NCBI RefSeq assembly: GCF_021404545.1
Contig: NZ_JAAWWD010000002.1
Span: 166,870 to 230,869, forward strand
Origin: Aestuariivita sp.
GTDB taxonomy: Bacteria > Pseudomonadota > Alphaproteobacteria > Rhodobacterales > Rhodobacteraceae
DNA: 64,000 nucleotides
Direction: 5' to 3'
Made by a program: the position numbers and the translations under genes. The notes under the pieces are model-generated. The model was not told the DNA's origin, ran no database searches, and saw only the letters and a program-made list of their open reading frames with translations. Numbering within the stretch: position 1 is the stretch's first letter; the number at the start of each line of letters is the position of its first letter. Shown in pieces: positions 8,238 through 15,940 of this stretch.

Positions 8238-8654
8238 CTACTTGATGCGGTCGCCAAGTGCCTTCTTGATCTCTGCGCTGGCTTGCAGAGCGCCAAGCAC
8301 GGTGATCGACCCGATAGTTTGAAGCGCGAGTTCCGGCGTGACGCCGGGATCGATCCGCGCCAAACCCACAACCTTTACGTGAAGCATCTCGCCTGCATCC
8401 CGCAGTCCCTCCAGATCGGCAGCCGTGTAGTCGCGCAGCCCGAGCTCCATGGTATGGCGTTCAAGCGATTTGCTGACGACTGCACCGTGACTTTCCAACT
8501 GATTGCGGATCGCTGTGCGGATCAGATCGCTCCGATTGGAATAGAAGCCCTCCTGCACCAACAGGTCGATCCGACCCAAATCGACAAAGCCCAGGTTAAT
8601 CGTGATTTTCTCGTTTTCCGGCTGTTTGGCGCGGAGCTGGGAAACATTGCTCAT
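8238..8654 (-). CDS. CopG/ribbon-helix-helix transcriptional regulator
   Basis: 138 residues from ATG 8652-8654, with GGAG 8 nt upstream. Residues 15-55 (KITINLGFVDLGRIDLLVQ, then SNRSDLIRTAIRNQLESH) match a ribbon-helix-helix DNA-binding fold. The remaining ~80 residues form a conserved-looking C-terminal domain of unknown function, longer than in toxin-antitoxin CopG proteins. With no toxin neighbour, it is more likely a local regulator of the esterase and C45 hydrolase genes, which begin 29 bp downstream. The effector is unknown. Confidence 0.82.
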   Translation of the reverse strand: MSNVSQLRAKQPENEKITINLGFVDLGRIDLLVQEGFYSNRSDLIRTAIRNQLESHGAVVSKSLERHTMELGLRDYTAADLEGLRDAGEMLHVKVVGLARIDPGVTPELALQTIGSITVLGALQASAEIKKALGDRIK

Positions 8655-8943
8655 AATAATTCTCCATCTGCATGGATGGTATATGGATGTTTCTCTAGGT
8701 ATTACAACTGAAACTTTGGGTGTCGCAGGGTAAGCGCAACGCAAAATCGGGCGTCAACCGCTTCAAAACGCTACGCCATTCAAGAATTCTTAAGCGACTA
8801 CCTTGTGGCTTTCATCAAAAGAAAAAGCGCCTAAGGGCCTGCTAGCCTGCATCGCGGCGTATGTGAGATAGCCGGAAAAAGTCTATACATGCCGCCATGC
8901 TGAAACAATCACAGGATCAGCGGTTTTCGCGCAGTCGATGCGC
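8655..8943 (-). other. Intergenic region, probable promoter of the CopG operon
   Basis: 289 bp without a credible reading frame, between the stop of the acetyltransferase gene (8944) and the start of the CopG gene on the same strand. It is AT-richer than the flanking genes and should hold the promoter of the CopG-esterase-C45 operon. I see no clear operator palindrome in it. Confidence 0.4.
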
Positions 8944-9549
8944 CTACCCGTCAGAAAGCTGTGCATAGGAATAGGCCCGGCGTACATAGGCTCCAACCTC
9001 GTTATCCGGGTAATTTGTCGGATCCTGATAGATTGGAACACGAATACTTACTTCAGGTTCATTGGGGGCCTCTTCCGTCCCGCCCAGTTCGAGCAGAAGT
9101 TGGCGCATGGCCGCGTTTTCGCTGTCGACCAGTGCCAGAAACTCACTGATCCCGTTGGCGCAGGCCATCTTTGCAAGAACCCCTAGCAACAGCGTGCCGA
9201 TCCCTCGGTTATGAAAGGCGTCTACGACCGTAACCGCGATCTCGGCCGAGTGGCTCTCTGCACTTGTGCGCACATAGCGTGCAATACCGACAGGCTGCGG
9301 CATGTCATCGCGCATACAGAGCGCCCCGACGGCTGCATGATCGACTGTGTTGAGGGCTGAGAAGAGGTCGACCTCAGCGTCTGACAGTCGACTTTTTGAA
9401 GCCATGAACCGGAAGAAGCGCGACCTCTTTGAAAGTCGGTCAAACCCCAGTTCGATGAGGTCACCATCATCGGGAACAACATCGCGCACGGTGACCTGAA
9501 GGCCTTCCTTGACCTTAGTGTCGAATGGTCGAAATGATCTGTAAGTCAT
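8944..9549 (-). CDS. GNAT-family N-acetyltransferase
   Basis: 201 residues from ATG 9547-9549, preceded by GAGGGA; a start 13 codons earlier has no ribosome site. The central block HNRGIGTLLLGVLAKMACANG is the acetyl-CoA-binding motif A of GNAT enzymes (here FHNRGIG in place of Q/RxxGxG). A following SENAAMRQLLLELGG helix matches motif B. The layout resembles the GNAT domain found in acetate/protein acetyltransferase-like proteins. The substrate is not predictable. The gene stands alone, with the IS256 element behind its promoter region. Confidence 0.82.
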   Translation of the reverse strand: MTYRSFRPFDTKVKEGLQVTVRDVVPDDGDLIELGFDRLSKRSRFFRFMASKSRLSDAEVDLFSALNTVDHAAVGALCMRDDMPQPVGIARYVRTSAESHSAEIAVTVVDAFHNRGIGTLLLGVLAKMACANGISEFLALVDSENAAMRQLLLELGGTEEAPNEPEVSIRVPIYQDPTNYPDNEVGAYVRRAYSYAQLSDG

Positions 9550-9702
9550 TCGATCCCTCACAGCCAAAGGCCTAACAGTATTATGCACACTATCCGTGTA
9601 TTAAATCCGTGATCTACGCATCGTATTTGAGAGGGCTCTATCATCACTGCGTGCAAGAAAACAGCCGTGTCTGTGATGCTGACTTTACCAGCCACCCTAT
9701 TA

Positions 9703-9711
9703 AGGCAAAAA
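9703..9711. repeat. Left 9-bp target duplication of the IS256-family element
   Basis: AGGCAAAAA here is repeated exactly at 11087-11095, directly outside the terminal inverted repeats. Elements of the IS256 family make 8-9 bp duplications, so this is the expected scar of a simple insertion. Confidence 0.85.
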
Positions 9712-11086
9712 GAGAAATAGCTGAAAGTTGGTGATGGCCCCTGAGGGGCGGCATATCATGGCGTTGTTCACGCGCCGCAATTCTCATCAGAGAAAAGGAT
9801 ATGCCACATGAGAGAAGATACCATCACCACCTTGCCTGATCCAAACGGATTTTCCGCTGACCCGCTGACGGATTTGATCCGCTCAGGTGCTCGTAAGTTG
9901 ATTGAGCAAGCGCTTGAAGCAGAACTGGGCGCGCTGCTCGCGCAGTTTTCCAACGAGACAACCGATGAAGGACACGCACGGATCGTTCGACACGGCCACC
10001 TGCCTGAACGCGAGGTCATGACCGGCGTTGGTCCCGTTGCCGTGAAGGTTCCACGCGTGCGGGATCGCGGGCAGCAGGCCGAGAAAGTGCGGTTCACCTC
10101 GTCGATCTTGCCGCCATACTTACGCAAGGCCAAATCCGTCGAGGAATTGTTGCCCTGGCTCTATTTGAAAGGCATTTCAACAGGTGACTTCCAAGAAGCG
10201 CTGGCCGCGCTGCTTGGGCCGAATGCGGCAGGCCTGTCATCCACCACCATCTCGCGGCTCAAAGCGGACTGGTGGGCGGATTATGAGCGCTGGCAGAAGC
10301 GTGATCTCGGCGCCCGGCGCATCGTGTATGTCTGGGCGGACGGTGTGTATTTCCAGCCGAGAATGGAAGAAAAACAATGCGTTCTGGTGCTGATCGGCGC
10401 GGATGAGTGGGGCCGCAAGGAAATCCTCGGCCTGAGCGATGGCTACCGCGAAAGCACTCAAAGCTGGCGTGAGTTACTCCTCGATCTTAAACGGCACGGT
10501 CTAAACCATCCGCCAGATCTGGCCGTTGGCGATGGTGCGCTTGGCTTCTGGGCAGCCCTGCGCGAAGTGTTTGGCGACACCTGTGAACAGCACTGCTGGT
10601 TCCATAAGACGGGCAATGTGTTGAATGCGATGCCAAAGTCGATCCAGGCCAAAGCCAAGGGTCACCTACACGACATTTGGCAGGCTGAGACGAAGGCCGA
10701 TGCCAACGCCGCCTTCGACTTCTTCGTCGAGACCTACGGCGTGAAATACGAGAAGGCGGTGGCCAAGCTGGTCAAGGATCGAGACGTACTGCTGGCGTTC
10801 TATGACTTCCCGGCAGAACACTGGAAGCACATCCGGACCACCAACCCCATCGAAAGCACCTTCGCCACGGTCCGCCATCGAACCGGCAAAACCAAAGGCT
10901 GCCTGAGCCGCAAAACCGGCCTCGCCATGGCGTTCAAACTGATGATGTCGGCGCAGGGAAAATGGCGAAAGCTCGATGGCTCAAACCGTATGCCAGAAAT
11001 CATTCAGGGCATTGCCTTCATCGACGGGATCAAGCAACTTCAACCAGCCGCCTGATCTCGCCATCACCAAGTTTCGGGCATAGCTC
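9712..11086 (+). mobile_element. Intact IS256-family insertion sequence (1375 bp)
   Basis: One transposase gene is framed by imperfect inverted repeats. The left end reads GAGAAATAGCTGAAAGTTGG (continuing GTGATGGC). The right end, on the opposite strand, reads GAGCTATGCCCGAAACTTGG (continuing GTGATGGC). The inner 16 bp (9723-9738 and 11060-11075) differ at one base. A 9-bp direct repeat flanks both ends. An intact gene, matching ends and a perfect duplication indicate a recent and probably mobile copy. It is inserted upstream of the acetyltransferase gene and probably alters transcription there. Confidence 0.9.
9808..11055 (+). CDS. IS256-family transposase
   Basis: 415 residues, full length for the family. 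The mutator-type DDE triad is visible: Asp in VWADGVYFQPR, Asp in AVGDGALGFWAALREVF, and Glu in TNPIESTFATVRHRT. The N-terminus (LTDLIRSGARKLIEQALEAE) and RVPRVRDRG are also family-typical. It starts at ATG 9808, inside the element, about 96 bp from the left end. No frameshift or stop is seen. Confidence 0.95.
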   Translation: MREDTITTLPDPNGFSADPLTDLIRSGARKLIEQALEAELGALLAQFSNETTDEGHARIVRHGHLPEREVMTGVGPVAVKVPRVRDRGQQAEKVRFTSSILPPYLRKAKSVEELLPWLYLKGISTGDFQEALAALLGPNAAGLSSTTISRLKADWWADYERWQKRDLGARRIVYVWADGVYFQPRMEEKQCVLVLIGADEWGRKEILGLSDGYRESTQSWRELLLDLKRHGLNHPPDLAVGDGALGFWAALREVFGDTCEQHCWFHKTGNVLNAMPKSIQAKAKGHLHDIWQAETKADANAAFDFFVETYGVKYEKAVAKLVKDRDVLLAFYDFPAEHWKHIRTTNPIESTFATVRHRTGKTKGCLSRKTGLAMAFKLMMSAQGKWRKLDGSNRMPEIIQGIAFIDGIKQLQPAA

Positions 11087-11095
11087 AGGCAAAAA
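11087..11095. repeat. Right 9-bp target duplication of the IS256-family element
   Basis: Exact copy of AGGCAAAAA at 9703-9711, immediately outside the right terminal inverted repeat. Removing the element and one copy restores the pre-insertion sequence. Confidence 0.85.
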
Positions 11096-11393
11096 TCCTT
11101 TACGATGCTGCGGCCTTAGACGCCATTCTTCCGATGTTGTTGATGCTATCGACATGACACGACGACAGTTCTTCAAAAAGCAGTTTGAAATCCATCGTCT
11201 CACTGAGGGTGACAGCTCAAAACCCAACAATTCTTGTCCGAGTTTAAGATATGAGCTGAGATGACGATACCCCCAACGGGCAACATGTGCGACAATCAGA
11301 GGAATCCGCCGATTATCCACCCATCTGGCGATCGCGTTTCAACTATTCGCGACGAACTCTTGAAGTTCATCGCTTTGCCTAGGAGAAAGTTTA
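11096..11393. other. Intergenic region right of the IS256 element
   Basis: 298 bp without a recognised gene. A reverse-strand frame starting at GTG (11318-11320) runs into the IS. If the IS is removed, it ends in TAA just left of the target site, giving about 78 residues, but the composition after the first 40 residues is not protein-like. It probably holds the promoter of the micro-peptide gene at 11394. Confidence 0.35.
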
Positions 11394-11468
11394 ATGAGCC
11401 GCCTTATTTACATTATTGGTCTTGTTGTCGTTGTGATCGCCGTGCTGTCGTTCTTTGGGTTGCGGTAG
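11394..11468 (+). CDS. 24-residue membrane micro-peptide (paralogue of 3019-3087)
   Basis: ATG 11394 to TAG 11466-11468, with AGGAGAAAG just upstream as ribosome site. The product, MSRLIYIIGLVVVVIAVLSF plus FGLR, is one hydrophobic helix with a basic end. It shares the Y-x-IGL-x-VVV-x-AV-x-SF core with the peptide at 3019-3087, yet the DNA around the two is unrelated. Its end overlaps the TTG start region of the creA gene. The function is unknown. Confidence 0.65.
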   Translation: MSRLIYIIGLVVVVIAVLSFFGLR

Positions 11469-11937
11469 AGCATTGCGCTCTTGGTCAAAGGTCACGGCTC
11501 TCAGCTGTGTTTGGGCGTTGGTCTATACACCGGTTATTGCGGATCAAGTCGGGAACGTTGACGTCGACTGGCTCGGAAATGACATCGTCATCGAGGCCTT
11601 CGCTGACCCCAAAGTTGATGGTGTGACATGCCACGTTGCCTATTTTGAGCGTGGTCTCATCGATAGGTTGCAAAAGGGCGACTGGTTTGAAGACCCCTCA
11701 AATTCGTCAATCGCGTGCCGTCAAACTGGAGCCATTTCCATTGGTGACATCGACCGTAGCGATGAAGGAGAAAACGTTTTCTCAGAAAGCCGTTCCATTG
11801 TCTGGAAGTCAGTACAGGTCAAGCGGATTTTCGATGAGGCGAACCAGACCTTGATTTACATATCTCATGCCCGAGATGTGCAGAATGGATCAGCCAAGAT
11901 GTCAATTTCCACAGTACCGCTCTTTCAAGGGAACTGA
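11455..11937 (+). CDS. creA: CreA family protein
   Basis: 160 residues from TTG 11455, overlapping the micro-peptide gene by 14 bp; a TTG six codons later is an alternative. A basic start and hydrophobic run ending VIA-DQVG look like a signal peptide, so the protein is probably periplasmic. The core motifs DWLGNDIVIEAFADPKVDGV and VTCHVAYFERG match CreA, a conserved protein of unknown function named from the E. coli cre locus. The start codon is uncertain; the family call is firm. Confidence 0.85.
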   Translation: MGCGRALRSWSKVTALSCVWALVYTPVIADQVGNVDVDWLGNDIVIEAFADPKVDGVTCHVAYFERGLIDRLQKGDWFEDPSNSSIACRQTGAISIGDIDRSDEGENVFSESRSIVWKSVQVKRIFDEANQTLIYISHARDVQNGSAKMSISTVPLFQGN

Positions 11938-11994
11938 TCATTCCTAGCAATGAGCACCGACAGAAGATGATATTCTTCAGGTCCAAGAGGAACT

Positions 11995-12159
11995 ATGGAT
12001 GTCCTCTCAGTCAAAAAAGAGAAGCATGCCGCATCGGTTTTGGCCGATCTGAACCCGAATGGCGAGAAAGTTTCCGACCACCAGAACGACAGGGCGGGCA
12101 ATTCAGTCCTTTCTGAAATTAACGAGGATCAAAGTGTTAAAAAGACGGGCTCCGATTAG
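11995..12159 (+). CDS. Small hydrophilic protein, 54 residues, unknown
   Basis: ATG 11995 to TAG 12157-12159, with AGAGGAAC directly upstream as a plausible ribosome site. The product (MDVLSVKKEKHAASVLADLN and a further 34 residues rich in Asn, Asp, Lys and Ser) has no hydrophobic segment and no motif I recognise. The composition resembles small stress-induced hydrophilic proteins such as the one at 20905-21138. It is supported only by start context and codon pattern. Confidence 0.4.
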   Translation: MDVLSVKKEKHAASVLADLNPNGEKVSDHQNDRAGNSVLSEINEDQSVKKTGSD

Positions 12160-12373
12160 GCCGTCGCAGCCTCATCGCTCGATAACTTCATCGTTAAGTT
12201 TGCATCGCACCGAAAAGGGCCATGCACCACCAGCATCGCGCAAATTGCCGGTCGACATGGGTGACGCACGCATTCTGTATTCGAGCGCGAGAGGGCCCAA
12301 AGCATGCCTGTCGCCCACAATTTATCAACTATGGAGTTCAACTGTGACCACCTCATAATGCCCACCGAAAGCC

Positions 12374-12751
12374 TTGACCGTCATTGCATCTGGGGCGGAG
12401 GCAACAATCTTTGTCAACGTTGGGACGCCACGCGATATCAAGCTCAATCACGACGGAGGTCAATCTCCGCGGAACCTTGAGGATGACGGGCCTTCTGGAA
12501 ACCGGCCAACCGGATCGTCTGACCAAGAGACGGATGAAGCTTCCTTCGCCAAGCTACTCGCGCGATCTCTTTACGCAAAGGCTTACAAGGGAAAGTTCGA
12601 CCATCTCGTTATTGTTGCAGATCCCGACACACTCGGCGACATTCGACCCGTCCTCCATCAAGAGGTCACTCTGAAGATCACTTTTGAGTTTGCGAAAGCT
12701 CTGATCAATTCCACCACAGATGACATCGCACGCAGCCTTTCAGCGGGTTGA
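12374..12751 (+). CDS. Host-attachment (PF10116-type) protein, N-terminus unclear
   Basis: The frame from TTG 12374 gives 125 residues. SGAEATIFVNVG, the later SFAKLLARSLYAKAYKGKFD, LVIVADPDTLGDIRPVLHQE and a C-terminal DIARSL match the family annotated as 'required for attachment to host cells', a bacterial relative of the eRF1 domain 1/baeRF group. Full-length homologues start with a short MPxPKTWVLIADG-like strand. Here ATG 12358 followed by CCCACC would give MPPKALTVIASG only if one C of the CCC run at 12361-12363 were absent. So either translation starts at TTG or the gene carries a one-base insertion. Confidence 0.65.
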   Translation: MTVIASGAEATIFVNVGTPRDIKLNHDGGQSPRNLEDDGPSGNRPTGSSDQETDEASFAKLLARSLYAKAYKGKFDHLVIVADPDTLGDIRPVLHQEVTLKITFEFAKALINSTTDDIARSLSAG

Positions 12752-12771
12752 ACTCTCAACAAAACCCAACT

Positions 12772-12799
12772 TGCTGCCGCTCATTTCTGAGCGGCAGCA
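12772..12799. terminator. Bidirectional terminator hairpin
   Basis: TGCTGCCGCTCA, loop TTTC, TGAGCGGCAGCA: a perfect 12-bp stem between the convergent host-attachment and PRC-barrel genes. The minus-strand exit reads GTTGGGTTTTGTTG, giving a T-rich tail for the PRC gene; the plus-strand tail is weaker. Confidence 0.8.
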
Positions 12800-12837
12800 G
12801 CACCTTTACCAAACCCTAATTGTAACAGAGGACGGTA

Positions 12838-13647
12838 TTAGCCTTGATAGGCCGGTTGGGCCTCCAGGGCTTCCTGCGTGCTATCGATATACACACGCAC
12901 GTCACCGTCTTTCTGCATGATCGTCAGTTCTTCCATGGTCACAGCGACTTCTTTTTCGCCAAGACCCAAGAAACCACCAACATCAATAACAGCACGATCG
13001 ATTTTGCCAGCATCCGTCAGAAGCAGGCTGCCGATTTCACCAATATCTTCGTCGTTGCTGCCATAGACACGGGCGCCAGTAAGGGTCTCAGATGTCAGTT
13101 GCTCCGTTTCAACACGCTCATAGCCTTCACGTTCGATTACCGGCGCCGCCAGCATCTGACGATCGGAGTGCGCCATCGCATCGACGTTCGACACATAGTC
13201 TGGCGCATCTTTAACGCCAGCGGCACTGGCTTTGACGACGATGAAATACTCGTCTGCTTCTTCGCCATCAGAAACAAAGGTCAGTTCTGACAAATCAACC
13301 GCGACGGACTTTTCACCCAATCCCAGGAAGCCGCCAACGCCGACGATTACAGATGTAATCTCTCCAGAGCGCGACAAGACGATTTCATTGATCTCGCCGA
13401 TATCGTCCCATTCCTTTTCTCCGTCAGCAGCCAGAGGCTCACTTGCGATTTCAGCTTCGGACGCATAGACACGCGCGCCGATCAGCTCAGATGCGTTCAG
13501 GTTCTGAGTGGCGTCGAACTTGAAATCCATGAATGCAGCCGTGTGACCATCGGCGTATGCTGATGTTGCCAGCAACAAAGCCGTTGCAGCAGAGGCGAGA
13601 AGCCCTGTTGTGAAGCGTGTGTTTTGAGTTCTCGATGTGAGAGACAT
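12838..13647 (-). CDS. Exported protein with two PRC-barrel domains
   Basis: 269 residues from ATG 13645-13647, with AAGGAAA upstream. A signal peptide (residues 1-32, ending ATSAYA-DG) sends it to the periplasm. Two PRC-barrel units follow, at about 50-150 and 190-260. Each has the GARVY start and the repeated GGFLGLGEK-VAV motif, so the gene arose by internal duplication. Secreted PRC-barrel proteins are common in Rhodobacterales and Rhizobiales and are often stress-induced; the molecular role is unknown. Confidence 0.88.
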   Translation of the reverse strand: MSLTSRTQNTRFTTGLLASAATALLLATSAYADGHTAAFMDFKFDATQNLNASELIGARVYASEAEIASEPLAADGEKEWDDIGEINEIVLSRSGEITSVIVGVGGFLGLGEKSVAVDLSELTFVSDGEEADEYFIVVKASAAGVKDAPDYVSNVDAMAHSDRQMLAAPVIEREGYERVETEQLTSETLTGARVYGSNDEDIGEIGSLLLTDAGKIDRAVIDVGGFLGLGEKEVAVTMEELTIMQKDGDVRVYIDSTQEALEAQPAYQG

Positions 13648-13689
13648 ATTTGATTTCCTTATATTTTTGCAATGCTACGGATACAAACA

Positions 13690-14200
13690 ATCCTCACGCA
13701 CGCCTGCGCGATGTCGCACGGGGCGCGTTTTGATCATCCGCCGGTCAGTAACGACAGTTAGGCAGATATCGGTCTGCAAAAACCTCATCGACCTGTAGCA
13801 AAGATATCAGTCTAAATCGGGAAGGTGCGGCGGCAATCACTAATCTCGAACAAGTTCTGGGGCATTGGCAAGCGGGTATCGGCACATTTTGCCGTACTGG
13901 TGCGGTAAGCGTTCCGATCCAGACATTTGTTGGAGTTCACGAGATGGACGCAGCGGTCAGACCGTCGAGCCAACTGTCCAATTTGGCAAAGAACAAAACA
14001 AAGTCAGCATCAACTTCATCCACCGCAACAATCCTCGCCCACATGCTCCAGTTCGTACGGAACGCCGGCACATCAGTAGAGGCGAGATCGGTACGATGGG
14101 CGAAGCCCAACAGGTTGATCCGCGTTCGCATGAAGCGATGCCTTAAACTCGATTAGTCTTTCAAGGAATTACGCGCAGCGTGATGCCTGCCGCCGGCACA
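13690..14200. other. Intergenic region, no convincing gene
   Basis: About 510 bp upstream of the PRC gene and downstream of the mscS pair. A reverse-strand 64-residue frame (13937-14131) has a fairly protein-like composition (DEVDADFVLFFAKLDSWLDG) but no ribosome site and no family I know. Overlapping forward frames look like shadows. It should contain the promoter of the PRC-barrel gene. Confidence 0.35.
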
Positions 14201-15067
14201 TCAATTTTCTTCGGTTTGCGCAATCGGGAGAGGTTCCTTGAATGTCAGAGTCCGGTATGGGAACGGGATTTCGATATTTGCATCATCAAGCGCCCGTTTC
14301 ACTGTGGCGACAACCTCATCCCGCGAAGCGCGGACCTCCACCGGTTTGGAACCACACCACCACGTCACCTCGAAGTTAATGGACGAGGACGCGAATTCCT
14401 GAGCAAATATCTGGATCGGTTTGTCGCCTTGCAGAACACTTTCACAGGTTGCAACGGCCTCGCTGATCACCTCCCGGGCCTCATCCACATCGACGTCGTA
14501 GGCAACGCCACAGATGACAGTCATGCGTCGGGATGACTGATGGGTGCGGATGGTGACCGGATTCTTGAAAAGGATTGAATTTGGTACGATGACCAACTGC
14601 CCGTCAGTTTGTTGAATGTGGCTTTCGCGAATGGCAATGTGCTCAACCTCGCCTTCGATACCTTCACATTCAATGAAGTCACCAATACGCATTTCTCTGC
14701 GAAACAGGATGATGATGCCAGCAAGGAAGTTCTCAAAAACGTCTTTGAAGGCAAATCCAATCGCGACTGACCCAATCCCAAGACCCGCGAGTATGCTCGA
14801 CGGAGTGAGACCCGGAAAGACGATGACTGCAGCGATCATCAACCCGAGAATCCAGACGAGCATTGATGACAAAAGCGAAAATAACTCCTTGAGGCTTGGC
14901 CGGAGCTTGGTGCGCGCAAGCACGCGGTCAACCAAAAAGCCGATCAACTTGTTCAGACCTATCGTGAAAAGCAAAACGAACAGGGCAACCGCGATCTGCG
15001 GTAGCAATTCGATCGAGCCGCGCGCGATCTCACGCAGCTGCGTCATCAAAATCTTGATTGGTTCCAC
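14201..15067 (-). CDS. MscS-family mechanosensitive channel (second of tandem pair)
   Basis: 288 residues from GTG 15065-15067, with AAGGAAAG upstream. Three membrane segments (about 20-45, 65-85, 90-115) precede the MscS beta domain. The pore helix reads LAGLGIGSVAIGFAFKDVFE, followed by NFLAGIIILF and the RIGDFIECEGIEGEVEHI motif. The small-channel layout fits MscS itself. It releases solutes on hypo-osmotic shock. It lies 40 bp after the first mscS gene but is only distantly similar to it, so the pair is not a recent duplication. Confidence 0.9.
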   Translation of the reverse strand: MEPIKILMTQLREIARGSIELLPQIAVALFVLLFTIGLNKLIGFLVDRVLARTKLRPSLKELFSLLSSMLVWILGLMIAAVIVFPGLTPSSILAGLGIGSVAIGFAFKDVFENFLAGIIILFRREMRIGDFIECEGIEGEVEHIAIRESHIQQTDGQLVIVPNSILFKNPVTIRTHQSSRRMTVICGVAYDVDVDEAREVISEAVATCESVLQGDKPIQIFAQEFASSSINFEVTWWCGSKPVEVRASRDEVVATVKRALDDANIEIPFPYRTLTFKEPLPIAQTEEN

Positions 15068-15107
15068 CGGATCTTTCCTTTACCTGATGACTAAGCGCGT
15101 CAACGAG

Positions 15108-15932
15108 CTAAGACCTGATACTTTCAGAGAACAAATCCTCAGGTACTGACGCGGCGCTAATCCCGGCAACACGTAACGCAGCGTTCCCACGTTCCGTCAT
15201 GTCGGTGATGAATGCGAACTGGTTTCGTGGCTCAAACGGATAGGCCTTGAGCTTGTAGACCGTGCAAAAGGCCGTGTTTTCCGCCACCACAATCACATCG
15301 CGATCCAGATTCAGATAAGGACTCGTTTTACCGACAGTCTCCAAGAGCACCACCACGTCACCTACGTCCTGATTGTGCGCGATATTGAACGTTGCCACAC
15401 ACATCAACGTGCCAAAACCATCATTGGCGTTCAGGACATTCTCCGTCCAAATTCGATCATGAGAAATCGTCACGACGTTGTCGTCGGGCGTCCGGATTTG
15501 CACTGCGCGCATCCCGATTGTGATGACTTCACCATAGTCGTTCCCGATCTTGATCCAGTCCCCTAGCCGATAGGGCTTTTCAAACAAGGCGACAAAGCCC
15601 GCGATGACACTGCTCGCAAGGTCTTTGACAGCAAAGCCTACCGCCACACTCAAAGCTCCGGCGATGAAGACAAAGTTCTGCAAGGTGATGTTAAAGATCA
15701 GTGGTACGATCCAAACAAAAAGAAACAGCAGTGCAAGAACCCGCAAGACTGGCACAGAGTTCAACGTGAGATGCCGCAGTTTGGCCGGTAAAAATTCACT
15801 GACCCAGGGCAAGAGCTTTTGCGTCGCTTTGATGAAAGCCCAGACCAACAATATGCTTACCGCAATCTCAGCAATCACCCAACCATTGATGTCATTGAAT
15901 AAATTCGAAATTCTCTGTGCGCGCTCTTCCAT
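15108..15932 (-). CDS. MscS-family mechanosensitive channel (first of tandem pair)
   Basis: 274 residues from ATG 15930-15932. Three membrane segments (about 15-38, 55-80, 86-112) precede the cytoplasmic beta domain. The pore helix and start of the beta domain read AGALSVAVGFAVKDLASSVI, then RLGDWIKIG and the VQIRTPDDNVVTISH block. The C-terminal domain is distinct from the neighbour (Cys- and Tyr-rich TAFCTVYKLKAYPF). It starts 8 bp after the stop of the unknown 15941-17056 gene, so the three genes are one operon. Confidence 0.9.
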   Translation of the reverse strand: MEERAQRISNLFNDINGWVIAEIAVSILLVWAFIKATQKLLPWVSEFLPAKLRHLTLNSVPVLRVLALLFLFVWIVPLIFNITLQNFVFIAGALSVAVGFAVKDLASSVIAGFVALFEKPYRLGDWIKIGNDYGEVITIGMRAVQIRTPDDNVVTISHDRIWTENVLNANDGFGTLMCVATFNIAHNQDVGDVVVLLETVGKTSPYLNLDRDVIVVAENTAFCTVYKLKAYPFEPRNQFAFITDMTERGNAALRVAGISAASVPEDLFSESIRS

Positions 15933-15940
15933 AGGACTCG

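Noticed and set aside
11030..11320. Reverse-strand frame of 96 residues crossing the IS256 right end
   Set aside because: Half lies in the IS. Without the IS it would stop after about 78 residues, and the latter half lacks protein-like composition or a family match.
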